Source: Litchfieldia sinesaloumensis (lineage in GTDB: Bacteria; Bacillota; Bacilli; Bacillales; Bacillaceae_L). From it: a DNA stretch of 64,000 nt. The position numbers were made by a program, and so were the translations under genes. The notes beneath the pieces were generated by a model that searched no databases, had not been told where the DNA came from, and saw only the letters and a list, made by a program, of their open reading frames with translations. Shown here piece by piece: positions 10,638 through 17,656 of the stretch. The stretch is taken from positions 142,300 through 206,299 of the forward strand of contig NZ_LT732529.1 of NCBI RefSeq assembly GCF_900156865.1, read 5' to 3'. Numbering within the stretch: position 1 is the first letter of the stretch; each line of letters opens with the position of its first letter.

Positions 10638-10663
10638 TGATACAATATATGAAAACGCTTTAA
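10638..10663 (+). promoter_or_regulatory. Extended -10 promoter overlapped downstream by a cre-like site
   Basis: TGATACAAT (10638-10646) is an extended -10 element. Immediately after it ATGAAAACGCTTTAA (10649-10663) matches the CcpA cre pattern with one mismatch (A for C). This placement would repress the usp gene at ATG 10710. Both elements are read directly; regulation is inferred. Confidence 0.5.
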
Positions 10664-10709
10664 TATATAAACGTGAATCTTTCCTTAGTTAAACTTTAAA
10701 GGGAGGTTA

Positions 10710-11132
10710 ATGATGTACAACAAAATCCTATTAGCCACTGATGGTTCTGAGCATTCTAGGCGAGCAGCTGAACATGCAGTAATGCTTGCAAGCGGAAATT
10801 CCCATACAACAATTGTAATTGTATACGTAGTTGATCCTAATAAAGTTAAATCCGATATATTAGAAAACTGGAATGGGCCGGATATTGGTGATAAAAGAAG
10901 ACTTCGGTTGAGAGAAACTGAACGGATTTTGAAGAAAACAAGAGCGTCCTATGAAATAAACATTCTTCATGGTGAACCAGGACCTACTATTGTCAATTAT
11001 GCGAATAAAAATCAGTTTGATCTCGTCATCGTAGGTAGTAGAGGGTTAAATGTCCTCCAGGAGTTTGTATTAGGAAGTGTCAGTCATAAAGTAGCTAAGC
11101 GTGCCAATTGCCCCGTATTAATCGTAAAATAA
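10710..11132 (+). CDS. Universal stress protein, UspA family
   Basis: A 140-residue cytosolic UspA fold protein. It has the first-strand Asp in LLATDGSEHSRRA and the ATP-binding pattern G-x2-G-x9-G-S in GSRGLNVLQEFVLGSVS (about residues 109-125), ending with the family's CPVLIVK strand. Such proteins bind ATP/AMP and modulate stress survival; some sit beside SulP transporters, as here. Two ATG codons occur in tandem; the first is given, the second (10713) fits the GGGAGG spacing equally well. Confidence 0.92.
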   Translation: MMYNKILLATDGSEHSRRAAEHAVMLASGNSHTTIVIVYVVDPNKVKSDILENWNGPDIGDKRRLRLRETERILKKTRASYEINILHGEPGPTIVNYANKNQFDLVIVGSRGLNVLQEFVLGSVSHKVAKRANCPVLIVK

Positions 11133-11141
11133 ATAAAGAAC

Positions 11142-11171
11142 AGAGAGGTAGATGACTTTAACTACCTCTCT
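11142..11171. terminator. Hairpin after usp gene
   Basis: AGAGAGGTAG (11142-11151) pairs perfectly with CTACCTCTCT (11162-11171). No T-run follows on the plus strand, so strength is uncertain. Confidence 0.6.
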
Positions 11172-11374
11172 CTCCGTTAGCATCTACGCTTCGAAATGAT
11201 TAGTCAGTCAATATTTAGAGCAATCCTCTCAAGCCATTACCAATCGCCCTTAAGAAATAACTGCGGCCTAAAAAATACCACTACAAATAGATGGTGTTTA
11301 CCATTCTATACTGAAAACGAAAGATAAGAAGAGTATTTTTAAGATAACATAAATTGTTTACGATTACATGAGGT

Positions 11375-11403
11375 TTCACAAAAGTGAACCAATCCAGTAT
11401 ACT
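11375..11403 (+). promoter_or_regulatory. Sigma-A promoter for the SulP gene
   Basis: TTCACA (11375-11380), 17-nt spacer, TATACT (11398-11403). The gene-free stretch from the usp hairpin to this promoter (11172-11374) shows no other convincing feature. Confidence 0.65.
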
Positions 11404-11426
11404 ATGATTTGTTCACGACGGACCCG

Positions 11427-11474
11427 ACTTTCATGAGAGTTGAAAGTCATAATGAAAATAGATAGGCGAGAGCC
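11427..11474 (+). promoter_or_regulatory. Structured leader of the SulP gene (two hairpins)
   Basis: In the transcribed leader, GACTTTCA and TGAAAGTC form one hairpin (about 11427-11449) and AGGC-GAGA-GCCT forms a tight GAGA-tetraloop hairpin (11463-11474). The latter is followed by an A-rich stretch and the ribosome site. No T-run follows, so this is not a simple terminator. Could be an RNA element or protein-binding site; I do not recognise a named riboswitch. Confidence 0.4.
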
Positions 11475-11502
11475 TAAGAAAAACAAAGAAAGAGGTGCTA
11501 AA

Positions 11503-12981
11503 TTGAATTTATCAACATATAAAACTGAATGGTTTGGCAATGTCCGAGGAGATATTTTGGCAGGAATTGTTGTAGCACTCGCACTCATTCCAGAAGCAAT
11601 CGCTTTTTCATTAATTGCAGGGGTTGATCCAAAGATTGGATTATACGCCTCATTTTGTATTGCCGTAACAATTGCATTTGTTGGGGGAAGACCTGGCATG
11701 ATATCCGCAGCTACAGGTGCGACGGCATTGTTAATGGTAACTTTGGTTGCAGAACATGGCCTCCAATATTTACTTGCTGCGACGATTTTAACCGGAATTA
11801 TACAAATTGTTATGGGTGTGTTAAAGCTAGGTAGACTCATGAAATTTGTCCCACGATCCGTTATGACTGGTTTCGTGAACTCTCTTGCCATCCTTATTTT
11901 TGTTGCTCAATTGCCGCATTTTGTAGGAGAATCATGGCAAATGTATGCGATGGTAGCTGGAGCTTTAGCCATTATTTACATCTTCCCACGTTTAACAAAG
12001 GCTGTTCCATCGCCACTAGTTGCGATTATTGTTATGACGATAATTGCCATAATAACCAATAGTGGAGTACGTACCATTGGAGATATGGGTGAACTTCCGT
12101 CAACATTACCGATCTTTTTACTTCCTGATATTCCATTGAATTTTGAAACATTAAAAATTATTTTTCCTTATTCTTTATCAATTGCGATTGTTGGTTTAGT
12201 TGAGTCGTTATTAACTGCTTCTATCGTAGATGATATGACTGACACAGAAAGTGATAAAAACAAGGAAGCACGTGGTCAAGGAATTGCCAATATCGTCTCT
12301 GGTTTCTTCGGATCAATGGCAGGTTGTGCGATGATTGGTCAATCAGTGATTAACGTTAAATCAGGAGGCCGTGGAAGACTTTCAGCATTTGTAGCTGGTG
12401 TGTTCTTAATGGTGTTAATACTAGTATTACAAGACTTCTTAGTCCTGATTCCTATGGCAGCCCTTGTTGGGGTAATGATTATGGTTTGTATTGGAACATT
12501 TGACTGGTCTTCATTACGAACACTTCATAGAGTTCCGATTACGGATACGATTGTTATGATTGTAACTGTTATTACAGTTTTACAAACTCATGACCTCTCA
12601 AAAGGTGTTTTAGTTGGTATTCTTTTAAGTGCAATCTTTTTTGCTGCTAAAATCTCAAAAGTAAAGGTAACGAGCCTATCAGCAAAGGCTTCACATAAGA
12701 AAGTGTATCACGTTTCAGGACAACTGTTCTTTGCATCAGTAACTGATTTTGTTGATAGCTTTGATTTCAAAGAAGACGTCAAAGAAATTGATTTAGATCT
12801 ATCAAATGCTCACCTTTGGGATGACTCTGCGGTTGGGGCGATTGATAAGGTCGTTATAAAATATCATCAAAATGGCACCAAAGTAAACATTAAAGGATTA
12901 AATACAGAAAGTAATAAATTAGTTGAAAAACTAGCTGTATATAAGTCTCCGGCTGCTCTTGATAAAGCAGTAAACCAATAA
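11503..12981 (+). CDS. SulP-family anion permease with STAS domain
   Basis: An integral membrane transporter of the SLC26/SulP family, about 10-12 membrane segments (residues about 15-395) followed by a short cytoplasmic STAS domain (about 405-490, with [21 protein letters not shown]). The opening [31 protein letters not shown] is the SulP signature and closely resembles B. subtilis YbaR. Substrate is probably sulfate, bicarbonate or another anion; the sequence does not decide. I choose TTG 11503 because AGAGGTG precedes it and family members start [13 protein letters not shown]; an ATG 51 nt upstream would sit within the structured leader. Confidence 0.9.
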   Translation: MNLSTYKTEWFGNVRGDILAGIVVALALIPEAIAFSLIAGVDPKIGLYASFCIAVTIAFVGGRPGMISAATGATALLMVTLVAEHGLQYLLAATILTGIIQIVMGVLKLGRLMKFVPRSVMTGFVNSLAILIFVAQLPHFVGESWQMYAMVAGALAIIYIFPRLTKAVPSPLVAIIVMTIIAIITNSGVRTIGDMGELPSTLPIFLLPDIPLNFETLKIIFPYSLSIAIVGLVESLLTASIVDDMTDTESDKNKEARGQGIANIVSGFFGSMAGCAMIGQSVINVKSGGRGRLSAFVAGVFLMVLILVLQDFLVLIPMAALVGVMIMVCIGTFDWSSLRTLHRVPITDTIVMIVTVITVLQTHDLSKGVLVGILLSAIFFAAKISKVKVTSLSAKASHKKVYHVSGQLFFASVTDFVDSFDFKEDVKEIDLDLSNAHLWDDSAVGAIDKVVIKYHQNGTKVNIKGLNTESNKLVEKLAVYKSPAALDKAVNQ

Positions 12982-12990
12982 GATAAAACG

Positions 12991-13019
12991 ACACGCTGTT
13001 GTATGGAGCGTGTTTTTTT
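12991..13019 (+). terminator. Terminator after SulP gene
   Basis: ACACGCT pairs with AGCGTGT, followed by seven T. Confidence 0.88.
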
Positions 13020-13096
13020 GTCTAGTAAGAAAGGAATAGGACATAATAAAAGGTAACTTCAAAAATTTTACAGTTTTAATAATTGGGGTGCCTTTT

Positions 13097-13627
13097 GTGA
13101 ATGCAATCTATGGATTCGTTTGGCTACTAGCGCTATTTGTTTGGGGCGATTGGAGAAATCCAAAAAAGTACTACTCAACTTATCTCTTCTTTCTATTAGG
13201 TGATTTTTTATATCTCTATTTTTTCTCAGATTATTATCCGATGTGGAGTTATGCCCCTCAGGGCTTTGATGAGGACATCGGACTTACAAACACACATGTT
13301 GTTTTATCAATAATGGCAATTAAATATCCTGCAACCATTCTAATTTTTTTGGGAAGATATCCTGGGGATCAATCATGGGTTAAACAGTTGATTTATATCT
13401 TAATGTGGAGTTCTATTTACGGAATCAATGAGGCTTTGGATTTATTCTTTGGTCTAATAACCTATGACAATGGCTGGAGTATTTGGTGGTCAGTGTTATT
13501 TAATTTCGTCATGTTCTCAATACTACGATTACATTTTGTGCGACCATTACGTGCCTGGGTAGCTTCCTCTATTTTTATTCTCATTCTTTGGCATGTCTTT
13601 GATGTGCCGTCTTCGGTGTTCCGATAA
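13097..13627 (+). CDS. CBO0543-family membrane protein
   Basis: A 176-residue protein with about five hydrophobic segments. The stretch WGDWRNPKKYYSTYLFFLLGDFLYL, followed by NGWSIWWSVLFNFVMFSILRLH, resembles the CBO0543 family of small Firmicute membrane proteins of unknown function. Start GTG 13097 is chosen with GGGGTG upstream; a GTG nine nt earlier is possible. It has no clear partner: SulP upstream is terminated, and the next gene is convergent. Confidence 0.8.
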   Translation: MNAIYGFVWLLALFVWGDWRNPKKYYSTYLFFLLGDFLYLYFFSDYYPMWSYAPQGFDEDIGLTNTHVVLSIMAIKYPATILIFLGRYPGDQSWVKQLIYILMWSSIYGINEALDLFFGLITYDNGWSIWWSVLFNFVMFSILRLHFVRPLRAWVASSIFILILWHVFDVPSSVFR

Positions 13628-13704
13628 AGTTATAAAGATAGAGAGGGGTTCTACGAGGAACTTAGTAAAAAACAAAAGTTGTATAAAAAGGTGAAATGAA
13701 TTTT

Positions 13705-13740
13705 AAAGGTTGCTGGTCTTATTCAGCAACCTTTTCTTTT
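13705..13740. terminator. Terminator between convergent membrane-protein genes
   Basis: AAAGGTTGCTG (13705-13715) pairs with CAGCAACCTTT (13724-13734), with A and T runs outside; usable from both strands. Confidence 0.85.
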
Positions 13741-13747
13741 TATGTAA

Positions 13748-14233
13748 TTATCCGAGAGCATCCGATTTACTAAAGGTCAGGATAATTTTCCTTAAGATAA
13801 AACCAATAATTAATCCTGGAATTACACACATCATCGGGAAAAAGACAGGTCCAAATGTGACACCGAAAAACGTGGCCTTGGGTGATACCATTAAACCAAC
13901 CGTTACAGAATAAGCACAGAAAGCAAATGGTAAAAAGGAATAAGGTGCTTTACCACCGCCTGCTTCTTTAAATGCATCCCACATAGCGAAAAAATAAAGA
14001 CATGGATAGAACATAAGCCATCCATAGTTAATAGATGTAAGTGCTCGCTCTGTTTCACCTAAGAAACTAAGCATAATTCCTTCATTAAAATTTGCGCAGG
14101 TATTAACCAAGAACTCTAAGAAAATAAATGTGAGACCCTTTAAATATTGCTTGTTTAATAATTGTCCGAACCCCGGCAATGCAATGCTCCAAAATATGCG
14201 TTCAATTGCTTTCACATTCGTGTTATTCACCAC
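13748..14233 (-). CDS. Conserved integral membrane protein, unknown function
   Basis: A 161-residue protein with roughly four membrane segments. The N-terminal AIERIFWSIALPGFGQLLNKQYLKG followed by a hydrophobic helix is reminiscent of TM2-like proteins (Pro-Gly-x-Gly-Gln turn). I cannot assign a function. The start is uncertain: two GTG codons occur in tandem at 14228-14233 with only a weak GAAG site upstream, and a later GTG is possible. The neighbour upstream on the same strand is the holin-like gene, separated by a terminator. Confidence 0.75.
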   Translation of the reverse strand: MVNNTNVKAIERIFWSIALPGFGQLLNKQYLKGLTFIFLEFLVNTCANFNEGIMLSFLGETERALTSINYGWLMFYPCLYFFAMWDAFKEAGGGKAPYSFLPFAFCAYSVTVGLMVSPKATFFGVTFGPVFFPMMCVIPGLIIGFILRKIILTFSKSDALG

Positions 14234-14295
14234 ACTTCAATTTCGATATCTATATTTTCTTATATTTCCCAGTTTATTATTCATGGAAAATCAAT

Positions 14296-14327
14296 GTAAA
14301 AAAAGCATCTGCACTAAGCAGATACCT
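14296..14327 (-). terminator. Terminator after holin-like gene
   Basis: On the minus strand GTATCTGC pairs with GCAGATGC across TTAGT, followed by a run of T. Confidence 0.85.
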
Positions 14328-14336
14328 TTTACGATA

Positions 14337-14987
14337 TTACATATGTTCATTTGGAGGTACTGGCATACCATGAATGGAACTTCTTTCGATTGACTTATTG
14401 GGCGAATGAGATTCGTGCATTGGGTGTGATTGCTGATTCGGATAATCATCTACCTCGGATGGAACCTGGGTAGGCTGAACCTCATGAGCTTGTGTGCCAA
14501 TGTTGTCAGTTGTATGAGTTACATAATCCTGAGGAGGGCTTTGAGTTGAGTAATCCTGGACAGTCTGATCCGAGTATTCATAATAACCATGTTGAACTTG
14601 GTTTGTTTGAGTATGATTTCCTTGGGATGTATTTTGATTATATTCTTGCGGTTGTTGTGGATACCCCTGATATTGCTGCGTATTAAAACTTGATGGATGC
14701 TCATTGGACTGATTCTGTTGAGGCATTCCTTGTTGGCTAGTAGGTTGCTGACTCTGCAGTTGTTCTACAATTTGACCTACTGCTTCTGCTGGTGTGTCTG
14801 GGATTTTATCAAAAAAACCTTTACCTTTGTCAGGGTTTGAAATAATCCCCATTGTTGCCAGAATCCCAAAAATAGCAGTTACATATGTTTCCCAAGTCGT
14901 TAAATCAATTTGCAGACCTAAGTCTTTAAATACCATATATAAAATCGATACAAGAGAGACCCATAATCCATAGTTTTTCCATTTCAT
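14337..14987 (-). CDS. Holin-like (phi LC3 type) protein with Gln/Asn-rich tail
   Basis: The first 65 residues (MKWKNYGLWVSLVSILYMVF, a second hydrophobic helix, then GIISNPDKGKGF) follow the pattern of phi-LC3-type phage holins: two membrane helices and a ...NPxxKG turn. The remaining 150 residues form a low-complexity tail very rich in Gln, Pro, Asn, Ser and His (about residues 75-216). No lysin or other phage gene is adjacent, so this is probably a chromosomal holin-like protein rather than prophage lysis machinery. ATG start follows AAAGGGG. The role of the tail is unknown; it would be cytoplasmic or surface-exposed depending on topology. Confidence 0.72.
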   Translation of the reverse strand: MKWKNYGLWVSLVSILYMVFKDLGLQIDLTTWETYVTAIFGILATMGIISNPDKGKGFFDKIPDTPAEAVGQIVEQLQSQQPTSQQGMPQQNQSNEHPSSFNTQQYQGYPQQPQEYNQNTSQGNHTQTNQVQHGYYEYSDQTVQDYSTQSPPQDYVTHTTDNIGTQAHEVQPTQVPSEVDDYPNQQSHPMHESHSPNKSIERSSIHGMPVPPNEHM

Positions 14988-15091
14988 AAGCTGATAACCC
15001 CTTTCGGTAGTCTCCTGAGTATCTTATTCTGTTCCTTTAAAAAAGGTTACCAGCTTGAGGTAGGTTGTACCAAATTCCATGGAAAATCTGT

Positions 15092-15907
15092 TTAGTTCTC
15101 GGGTTGCACATCCTGCATTCTTTCTAGGATTCGTCTTTTTCGGTATAACATATTACCAGTCTCTGTAAGGTCTTGAATCATTGAACGATTTGAAATCGCC
15201 CCGAAAATAATTCCCGCAATCGGAATCATTTGAAAGAGCTTTTTCCAACCAAATTGATCTCGATAAGTGTAGACAACCTCACGCCAACCTTGCAGTTGGG
15301 ACATCATCTCATTAGAAGAACTTCTCCCTTGATAAAAAGAGGATAGTTCTTTTAAGATGGCTTGCTTACCAACGATATCTGCAGATGAAAACTGCAAGCA
15401 TTTAATTATAAAAATCCGCTCATTTTTATCTTTTGGATCGAATCCATGTATAATGGCTATTTCTTGTAGTGTTTTTAACGACATACTTAATATTGCGGGG
15501 ATATCGACAGCAAGTGTAAAAATACCTCCGACACCAGTAGTGGCACCTTGGAGGGTAGCAACCTTGGTCCATTTTTCTGCATGCTCTTGACTTGCTTCAA
15601 TCATGGCTTGAACGGGTATTTTCTCAATATCTGAGATGCTTTCAATGGTGGTATTTGTCTTCTTTTCAACGAGATTTAAAATTGCTTTTTCCTGAACAAG
15701 ATATTTACCACCAGTTTGAAGATAGCTACCAATTTCATCAAGTAATACTCCAATTTTGTCATGAATGAATTTCGGAGTTAGCTTATCGAGAATCTTGAAT
15801 GGAAGACGACCAATCCGCTCCCAGAACCATAATCCACTTTGTTCTTTTTCCCAAGCTTCGATTCTTTTTAATTCAATTTCAAGTATTTCTTTAGACTCCA
15901 TTTGCAT
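15092..15907 (-). CDS. EcsC-family protein
   Basis: A 271-residue protein resembling the EcsC family (B. subtilis EcsC is encoded with the EcsAB ABC transporter). Visible landmarks are an amphipathic N-terminus, a central ATLQGATTGVGGIFTLAVDIPAI segment with Gly-rich hydrophobic helix, and a C-terminal QMIPIAGIIFGAISNRSMIQDLTETG segment. Biochemical function is not known. No ecsAB genes are adjacent. ATG 15905-15907 is chosen with AGAAAGAGGT upstream; a second ATG two codons on is possible. It lies upstream of, and on the same strand as, the holin-like gene. Confidence 0.85.
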   Translation of the reverse strand: MQMESKEILEIELKRIEAWEKEQSGLWFWERIGRLPFKILDKLTPKFIHDKIGVLLDEIGSYLQTGGKYLVQEKAILNLVEKKTNTTIESISDIEKIPVQAMIEASQEHAEKWTKVATLQGATTGVGGIFTLAVDIPAILSMSLKTLQEIAIIHGFDPKDKNERIFIIKCLQFSSADIVGKQAILKELSSFYQGRSSSNEMMSQLQGWREVVYTYRDQFGWKKLFQMIPIAGIIFGAISNRSMIQDLTETGNMLYRKRRILERMQDVQPEN

Positions 15908-16004
15908 ACCTCTTTCTCATTATTGCTTAATGTGTATTACGTATGTAATGTAAAATAGTTTCATTTGAACTTCAGGAAACGCTCCCTATTCCTTAGCACA
16001 AAAA

Positions 16005-16013
16005 TGGTATAAT
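16005..16013 (+). promoter_or_regulatory. Extended -10 promoter for the crcB pair
   Basis: TGGTATAAT is a perfect extended -10 (TG-n-TATAAT). The expected transcription start is near 16020. I found no fluoride (crcB-motif) riboswitch in the short leader. Confidence 0.62.
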
Positions 16014-16043
16014 AATTTAATCAGATAAAGGACAGTGATTGCA

Positions 16044-16427
16044 ATGAAAATACTGTTTGTAATGCTAGGTGGATTTTTTGGAGCTATAAGCCGTTATTTA
16101 CTAGGTGTGTGGATCATTATGCCTACAGGCTTCCCAATTGGAACTTTAACTGTAAATTTGATTGGTTGTTTTATTCTGGGATGGTTATTAACCTTTATAG
16201 CTACTCTCAGAAAAGTTAATCCGATGATTACATTATTTTTTGGAACTGGATTTTTAGGATCATTTACTACATTCTCCACATTCTCTGTAGAAGTGATTCA
16301 ACTGATTGAAGATCAGAAGATAGGATACGCTGCTCTTTATATGATGTTAAGTCTATTTGTAGGATTAATACTTTCTTACATAGGGTATCGAGTAGCTATT
16401 ACACGAAAATTAGGTGAAAAATCATGA
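16044..16427 (+). CDS. crcB: Fluoride ion channel CrcB/FluC, first subunit
   Basis: A 127-residue four-helix membrane protein that exports fluoride. It has GGFFGAISRYLLG at the N-terminus, the GTLTVNLIGCFILG helix with the pore Asn, and the phenylalanine box GTGFLGSFTTFSTFSVE. It forms a pair with the next gene, overlapping by ATGA; in B. subtilis the homologous yhdU/yhdV pair would form a heterodimer of opposite topologies. Start ATG 16044 is preferred to GTG 16035 because AAAGGA lies too close to the GTG. Confidence 0.92.
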   Translation: MKILFVMLGGFFGAISRYLLGVWIIMPTGFPIGTLTVNLIGCFILGWLLTFIATLRKVNPMITLFFGTGFLGSFTTFSTFSVEVIQLIEDQKIGYAALYMMLSLFVGLILSYIGYRVAITRKLGEKS

Positions 16428-16783
16428 TGATATTGGTGGGGATAGGCGGTGCATTAGGTGCAGCAAGTAGATATTTAGCAGGAGTATGGATTGCTAGGAA
16501 AACCCGAAGCACATTCCCATATTCGACTTTCTACATAAATATTGCTGGCTCATTTTTATTAGGGATTATAATAGGATTGAAGTTAAATCAAGATATTTCA
16601 GAATGGAGTTGGTTGTTGTTAGGAGTAGGTTTCTGCGGTGCATTTACCACGTTTTCAACGTTCGGGTATGAAGTCATTCAATTAATGATTACTCACCAAA
16701 CTAGGAGAGCCTTTGTGTACATAGTAGCAACAACTGCAATATCCATCATTTCATCATATATAGGTATCCAAGTCCTCATATAA
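16424..16783 (+). CDS. crcB: Fluoride ion channel CrcB/FluC, second subunit
   Basis: A 119-residue protein of four membrane helices with GGALGAASRYLAG, STFYINIAGSFLLG (pore Asn) and GFCGAFTTFSTFGYE. Together with the upstream copy it probably makes a heterodimeric dual-topology Fluc channel. Translation is coupled: its ATG overlaps the upstream TGA. Two ATG codons occur in tandem at the start. Confidence 0.92.
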   Translation: MMILVGIGGALGAASRYLAGVWIARKTRSTFPYSTFYINIAGSFLLGIIIGLKLNQDISEWSWLLLGVGFCGAFTTFSTFGYEVIQLMITHQTRRAFVYIVATTAISIISSYIGIQVLI

Positions 16784-16817
16784 AAAGCCAGGAGAATATT
16801 CTATACTCCTGGCTTTT
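16782..16817. terminator. Bidirectional terminator between crcB and flavoprotein gene
   Basis: AAAGCCAGGAG pairs with CTCCTGGCTTT with A and T runs on the outside; serves both convergent genes. Confidence 0.88.
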
Positions 16818-16833
16818 GGCGTGCGTGGATTTA

Positions 16834-17397
16834 TTATTTTTTTAATACGTCATGGTCAACATAACGTTCACCATTGATTTCGCTGATTACATTTATTGCT
16901 ACTTTAGCGCCGTCACCAGCTGTGATGATGGTATGAACACTTACACCAGCACATGTTCCGGCAGCCCAAATACCTTCTACATTTGTTTTTCCTGCTGTAT
17001 CAACATCCAGAACCGTTTTAATACGTGGCTCGGTTCCTTCTTTTGTAGCCACACCAGATGCGGCAGCAACATCAGTTAAAGCACCTGTTGCAAAAATCAC
17101 GTGTTGTCCTTCGTACCCACCATTTTCAGTTACTACTTTAATACCGTTTTCAGTTTTCTCAACAGAAGTAACAGCCTGTTGAACAACCTCAGCTCCGAAT
17201 TTAGCAGCTTGCTTTTGGCCGATTTCAACTAGTTCTGGTCCTTCGATTTCCATTACGCCATAATGGTTTTCAACCCATGCACGTTTTGTCATACCTTTGT
17301 CACTATCTAAAAGTAATGTTTTCTTTCCAGCCTTAGCGGTAAATAAAGCAGCACTCGCACCAGCTGGACCTGCTCCAATAATTACAACATCAAACAT
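16834..17397 (-). CDS. Short FAD-dependent oxidoreductase, thioredoxin-reductase-like
   Basis: A 187-residue flavoprotein. The N-terminus VVIIGAGPAGASAALFTAKAG is an FAD Rossmann motif, HVIFATGA is the mid-chain ATG motif, and NVEGIWAAGTCAG matches the C-terminal FAD-binding GD motif region of thioredoxin-reductase-like proteins (D replaced by T-C). The central NAD(P)H domain and the redox CxxC of thioredoxin reductase are both absent; the protein goes from FAD half to FAD half directly. Reaction and electron partner cannot be told. ATG start with AAGGAG upstream. Not part of an operon. Confidence 0.82.
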   Translation of the reverse strand: MFDVVIIGAGPAGASAALFTAKAGKKTLLLDSDKGMTKRAWVENHYGVMEIEGPELVEIGQKQAAKFGAEVVQQAVTSVEKTENGIKVVTENGGYEGQHVIFATGALTDVAAASGVATKEGTEPRIKTVLDVDTAGKTNVEGIWAAGTCAGVSVHTIITAGDGAKVAINVISEINGERYVDHDVLKK

Positions 17398-17596
17398 AGA
17401 CTACAACTCCTTATGTAAAATACTATTCAATGATAATTATACCCATTAAAGAGTTGACAATCTAATCATCTGCTTAAAAAACGATTTAATAGGGAGGAGG
17501 TCCTCAAATAAAAATTTTTTCATTTAGGCATTTTTGGAAGGATTTTCTATGGTTGAGTCCGAATATAAAGAAAAGTTAGAAATAATAGAATATTAA

Positions 17597-17616
17597 ATGA
17601 ATGAGTATTCATTCAT
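17597..17616. promoter_or_regulatory. FadR/TetR-type operator upstream of yhgE
   Basis: ATGAATGAGTATTCATTCAT is a 20-bp palindrome; flanking bases extend the arms (AAATGAATGA / TCATTCATTT). Its reverse strand fits the B. subtilis FadR consensus WTGAATGAMTANTCATTCAW as I recall it. It lies 40 bp before the yhgE start. FadR binding, or binding of the TetR-type YhgD that accompanies yhgE in B. subtilis, is inference. Confidence 0.7.
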
Positions 17617-17656
17617 TTCTTTGTTTCTAACAAAAATGAATAAAGGGGGTTACTAA

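Noticed and set aside
14337-14987. Prophage remnant
   Set aside because: Only one holin-like gene; no lysin, tail, integrase or attachment sites around it.
15950-16043. Fluoride riboswitch before crcB
   Set aside because: The leader after the extended -10 is only about 25 nt and lacks the conserved crcB-motif sequence.
17549-17596. A 15-codon frame after GGAAGG before the yhgE operator
   Set aside because: Too short and ends in the operator; no conservation evidence; probably chance.
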